This document shows positions 61,001-64,000 of a stretch of 64,000 nucleotides of DNA, one piece after another (the stretch's first letter is position 1; each line of letters starts with the position of its first letter). This DNA is from Angiostrongylus vasorum (lineage: Eukaryota; Nematoda; Chromadorea; Rhabditida; Metastrongylidae): contig JADANN010000443.1 of NCBI GenBank assembly GCA_018806985.1, positions 4,276,667 through 4,340,666 on the forward strand, written 5' to 3'. The notes beneath the pieces were generated by a model that saw nothing but the letters and a program-made list of their open reading frames with translations, did no database searches and was not told the DNA's origin. Position numbers and translations under genes: made by a program.

Positions 61001-63299
61001 GTTTTTTAAGCACATTGCAATGTGGTTATTTGTTTTCAGAAACAGAAAAGGGTAACGTTAACATGCAGACTACTCCGCCAAACATTTTCATGACCTCAAC
61101 GAGAACTTCTGCACATAAAACTCTATCGCATGCTAAACAGCTTTACAAATAACAATCACATTTTTTGCCAACTTCTTAAGAGGTGATTCCAGATACTTTA
61201 AAGGACGTGTTTGTTTGGATTTTAGAGAATCTATTCGGAGAAATTGGACGAATGAAATCCGTTGAAGGGTTAACCATTGTTATGTAAACTTTATATTATC
61301 ACTGCCATGGGGATCATCTAAGCTATCGTGTAGAGGCACGTGCAGCGCAGTGGTTAAAAGTGGCTCGCGATACACACGTCGTCTTTGGTTCGATCATATG
61401 CCCATGATTCATCAAGCATTCCATCCCTATGGAGTCGGTAAATCGAACCCCACTTGTCTGCGAGGTTGGGCCCATTCACTTGATACATGAGCAAGCCAAC
61501 ACAAGTCATTATAGCCCAGATATGCGTGCAGTCACCTCTAACCATGCCTAGTGAAGTCGAATGTATGGCTCATCTCTTAAGGGTTGATTAGCACCGAACG
61601 CTTTATCGTCTTATTTGTTATGTCGGCTTAATCATGAACACTATAGGTTATTGATCAATTCCGAGTCTAATTAAAAGTTGACCTTGAGAGGTTAAAAGAT
61701 TGTTTTAATACGTTCCATTTAGTCATTGCCCTTCCTGCTAATTGTATGGATGTTTAGGTGGACGACGAAACGGTGGAGCTAATGGATCACATCAAGATTC
61801 TCGTCGTCGCAATGAATGTTATAATGGTGGTGGAAGCACGAATATTCGACCGGTATTGAGCGTATCTACAGGAAACCTTTCAACTTCTGCAGCTGGATCT
61901 CCCCAAACGTTACAGGTTGAGCGGTACGTTTTCGCGACTTTAACAGTTTAATCCTTTGCTAGGAAAATTTTTTCATTTATTATGATTTCATTATATTAGT
62001 TGAAGTCCTTAAGCTGCCTGCGGAACAACCGATTCATATGCTGATGTCTCAGCGTCTTCGCGCTCATCCGAGCCTGAAAGAATCAATTAATGTATGACGT
62101 ATCCTAGTCAATTAATACATGACTAATCCTATGTAGCAGTAAATTTCCAAGCGAGGAGTAAAAGTTTCAAGTCTGGTTTTCATATCAAAACATCAAAAAC
62201 GGATCGTAGCTCCTTATCTCAGTTTTATCTTATTTCAACCCTGTACGTTTTTTCCTAACATTTATCTTTGTTTCTACAACATTAGAAACAGTCGGGGTGT
62301 GATGTACAGCAGGGGGGACTCATCCCCCCAGGGTCTCCCTTGCTGAGAAGGGAGTTCAGCATTTCCATAAGGAAATCCAGCTAAGAGTAAACCAATACCA
62401 GGACCCACCATTGTCCTGGTATCTAACTAGTCGCATGGTGGCCGATCTCTCTCTAATCCATAAGGGCGGCGACTGCTTGTGGTAGTGACGACCTAGGGCA
62501 TACTTTGGCCTGGCTGACCTCGGGACTCCTCGGAACCACAATTGCAAATCGGCAAAACTCCTAAAAAGTGTAAATTATGCTGGGGCCCGCACAACCACTG
62601 AAGATGGGCCATCCACGCATCTTTATTAAAATAACTGCTATTTTCAAAGCAGTATCCTTGATTTATTCAATCCTTAAAGTCTTGACTTTTCCATGTAAGC
62701 ACAATTTCAGACCTCGATATAACAGTTTCCGTCGTGAACGGAATGCTGGTACTGAGCACCTGTCGATAATCACTACAGGCACATTCTCATCTAAAGGACG
62801 TCGTTGGGAAATGGATAGTGAAAATGGAAATGATGGTCAAACAGACAGGAAGGTATACTTCCTCGTATTCTTTAGCAATAAGAGCGTATCCTTTTCCTTT
62901 GTAATTTATGCACTGGTGGTTATCACATTCTATAGTTTAAAAGTCTAATTTCAATGTCCATTTGAAGGAGTACACCATTACCCGTTCTGTTATTAAGGTT
63001 AATCATGCTCTTGATAGTAGTTTTCTCACAATAGAATTTAGGCTTCGTCCCAGAGTGGATGTTCCGCATATTCCTTTGAAGAGAGAGCATTTCCATCGTT
63101 GTCGGAGCCAAAGCCAGAACCCGAAAAACCAGTGGAAAAACCATCATTCAGGTAAGCGATACAATATTGTCTTCTGATTTGTGTTTTTTCTTGTTTGAGA
63201 TCTTTTTGTTTACGTATGATATGGATTGTTTCGTCGTTCTCGTCTATAATAAGCGTCGGTTTCTGTCGCAGAGAAAAAGCCAAATGTAGAAAAATTTAA
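55020..63299 (+). CDS. larp-5: La-related protein, LARP4/5 family (5' exon missing)
   Basis: LARP4-type proteins bind poly(A) and PABP in the cytoplasm and stabilise or promote translation of mRNAs. Exons: 55020-55123, 55223-55369, 56376-56512, 56808-57067, 57162-57224, 60104-60302, 60552-60776, 61758-61923, 62711-62852, 63042-63151 and 63272-63299. All phases match and the total is 527 codons including stop. The La motif runs from LKQQLKAQLEYYFSRENL through YLRCQMDADQFVPISIIAGF to ILQVLRE. It is followed by the family linker DERGEKVR and RCTIILREI, and an RRM-like part (SWYVTFDNEETTQQAY, then NKPICARIKA). The C-terminal half is Gly/Arg/Asn-rich (GGRRNGGANG) and has EERAFPSLSEPKPEPEKP, like the FPPL motif of LARP4. 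The first exon opens at an acceptor, so at least one upstream exon is missing. An in-frame ATG at 55206 is an alternative start. The short last exon is inferred from phase and a good acceptor. Confidence 0.9.
55223..57224 (+). CDS. larp-5: larp-5 La module (La motif plus RRM-like domain), five exons
   Basis: The module is on 55223-55369, 56376-56512, 56808-57067 and 57162-57224, preceded by the Pro-rich exon 55020-55123. QMDADQFVPI closely matches the LARP4 and LARP4B signature, where the motif is QMDSDQYVPI, rather than LARP1, LARP6 or genuine La. This assigns the gene to the LARP4/5 branch. A 2.9 kb repeat-bearing intron (57225-60103) separates the module from the low-complexity tail. Confidence 0.93.
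55480..55675 (-). repeat. Family E SINE-like repeat
   Basis: In a larp-5 intron. ccgcaggtgtctgcggtggg, cctttccggggagtaacgcg, then caatcacccgtcagcgggat and ggcaatgaacccag. Very close to the 20010 copy, suggesting recent activity. Confidence 0.85.
57540..57745 (+). repeat. H-family repeat
   Basis: In larp-5 intron 5. Has tgtgtggatcggagagaatt, ttgttgccttgcgatc, ctatgattaaaccatcgatc and gctaaatcttgata, the order seen at 44400-44540. Confidence 0.55.
58898..59035 (+). repeat. Family E SINE-like repeat, opposite orientation
   Basis: Reads ggtgaacgcgttaacccccg, gtttattccccaccgcagac, cggagttttgtaaatatctc and catcgttgtggtt on the plus strand, so its tRNA-like promoter points with larp-5. Confidence 0.8.
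61332..61612 (+). repeat. tRNA-like SINE, S1, full-length reference copy
   Basis: agaggcacgtgcagcgcagt (A-box-like), tctttggttcgatcatatgc (B-box-like), body ccagatatgcgtgcagtcac, ctagtgaagtcgaatgtatg, end gcaccgaacgctttatcgtc. In larp-5 intron 7, sense orientation. Confidence 0.85.
62283..62625 (+). mobile_element. F-family non-autonomous element with RTE ORF2 tail
   Basis: In larp-5 intron 8. Starts agaaacagtcggggtgtgat and carries cagctaagagtaaaccaata, ctagtcgcatggtgg, gtggtagtgacgacctaggg and ggctgacctcgggactcc, then ends ttatgctggggcccgcacaa, which reads CWGPAQPLKMGHPRI, the usual end of RTE ORF2. Confidence 0.72.
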
Positions 63300-63348
63300 T
63301 ATTGCGGTGTTGTCTTAAATGTATGGAATCGTTCCTACTATGAACTTT

Positions 63349-63354
63349 ATTAAA
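63349..63354 (+). terminator. Candidate polyadenylation signal of larp-5
   Basis: ATTAAA about 50 bp after the proposed stop at 63297-63299. The spacing fits a short nematode 3'UTR. It only supports the proposed last exon; the hexamer is common in AT-rich DNA. Confidence 0.35.
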
Positions 63355-64000
63355 TATCAGATGTGTTGACGTGAAGAATTCAGAACAGCATGAGCACCTA
63401 TCTGGTCTGTTAGCAGGTCTTGGCGATGGCACTTTCGTGCTTTCCCTCTTCTTCGAAGAAGCGCCATTTTTTTTCCTGCAATAATTTGTTGCAACTATTA
63501 CAACCAATTTGCCTAAATAGTATTTATGCGTGTGAAATACGTGGTCATCAGATCGATATTAAATATACTCGCGCCTAATTTCTCGTGGATTGGAAGAAAT
63601 GGGATGACAGCTATGTCCATGTCTTTGGTTTTCCGATAATAGACGATAATTTTTCGCCACTTGAAAAGTTGAGGAGTTAAGGACATCACAGCTTTATAGG
63701 AGCAGTTTTTCTCTATCACAGTAGAGGGGATGGATGGTAAATATATATATGCTTCTGTGTGTTGTAGTTACTATGCTCCATCATACAAACACATTGCTCA
63801 TTTTGAGCCAATTTCTGTATTTTTCTCACTCGCCGATTCCATGTTACGATTCGTCTTGATGATTGGAATGAAATCACAGTCAATTACCAATCCAATTTTT
63901 ACTCCGTGACTTTGTCCTTAAAAAAGTTTTCTGTGTTTCTGTGCGCAGAATATAGTTTTTCTGGACGGCGCCTGCCACAAAATCTATGTTGAATAAGCTA

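Noticed and set aside
63950..64000. A further larp-5 exon at the end of the window
   Set aside because: In the required phase it hits a stop at once, and an earlier short exon at 63272-63299 fits better.

Overview
The window looks like repeat-rich nuclear DNA from a clade V (strongylid, hookworm-like) parasitic nematode. The evidence is small exons (43 to 360 bp) with GT/AG borders and TTTCAG- or TTTTAG-type acceptors, two genes whose ATG sits one base after an acceptor-like AG (as expected for spliced-leader trans-splicing), invertebrate innexins, an RTE-type non-LTR retrotransposon, and large numbers of tRNA-like SINEs and fold-back repeats in introns. No prokaryotic gene organisation, rRNA, CRISPR array or intact tRNA gene was seen. 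Gene models were built by hand from exon frames, splice sites and intron phases.

Layout. (1) 90-4949, plus strand: innexin A. Its TM1 exon lies before the window and its last exons were not found. (2) 7993-36221, plus strand: innexin B, a complete 12-13 exon innexin spread over 28 kb, with one apparent frameshift in a T7 run in exon 1. Introns 7 (8.9 kb) and 9 (9.8 kb) are packed with SINEs, fold-backs, a GT microsatellite and a dead RTE element. (3) 36783-40803, minus strand: an SLD-2/RECQL4-N-type replication factor, convergent with innexin B (about 560 bp apart). (4) About 40.8-55 kb: mostly repeats, with a GC-rich island at 46.48-46.84 kb from which a possible unrecognised two-exon gene starts (46836-47139). 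(5) 55020-63299, plus strand: a La-related protein of the LARP4/5 family (larp-5), whose first exon(s) were not found.

The genes do not form a pathway. Innexins A and B are neighbouring gap-junction subunits and probably a tandem duplication. SLD-2 acts in CDK-controlled origin firing. LARP-5 is a poly(A)/PABP-type mRNA-stability factor. From memory, sld-2 and larp-5 are close neighbours on C. elegans chromosome I (T12F5.1 and T12F5.5), so their co-occurrence here may be conserved microsynteny.

The main open questions are the innexin B frameshift, the possible gene at the GC island, a 0.8 kb palindrome at 52.1-52.9 kb, a fold-back family whose arms share a coding-like ending (GSEE..E..ETLAE-stop), and a non-autonomous repeat family carrying an RTE 3' tail.
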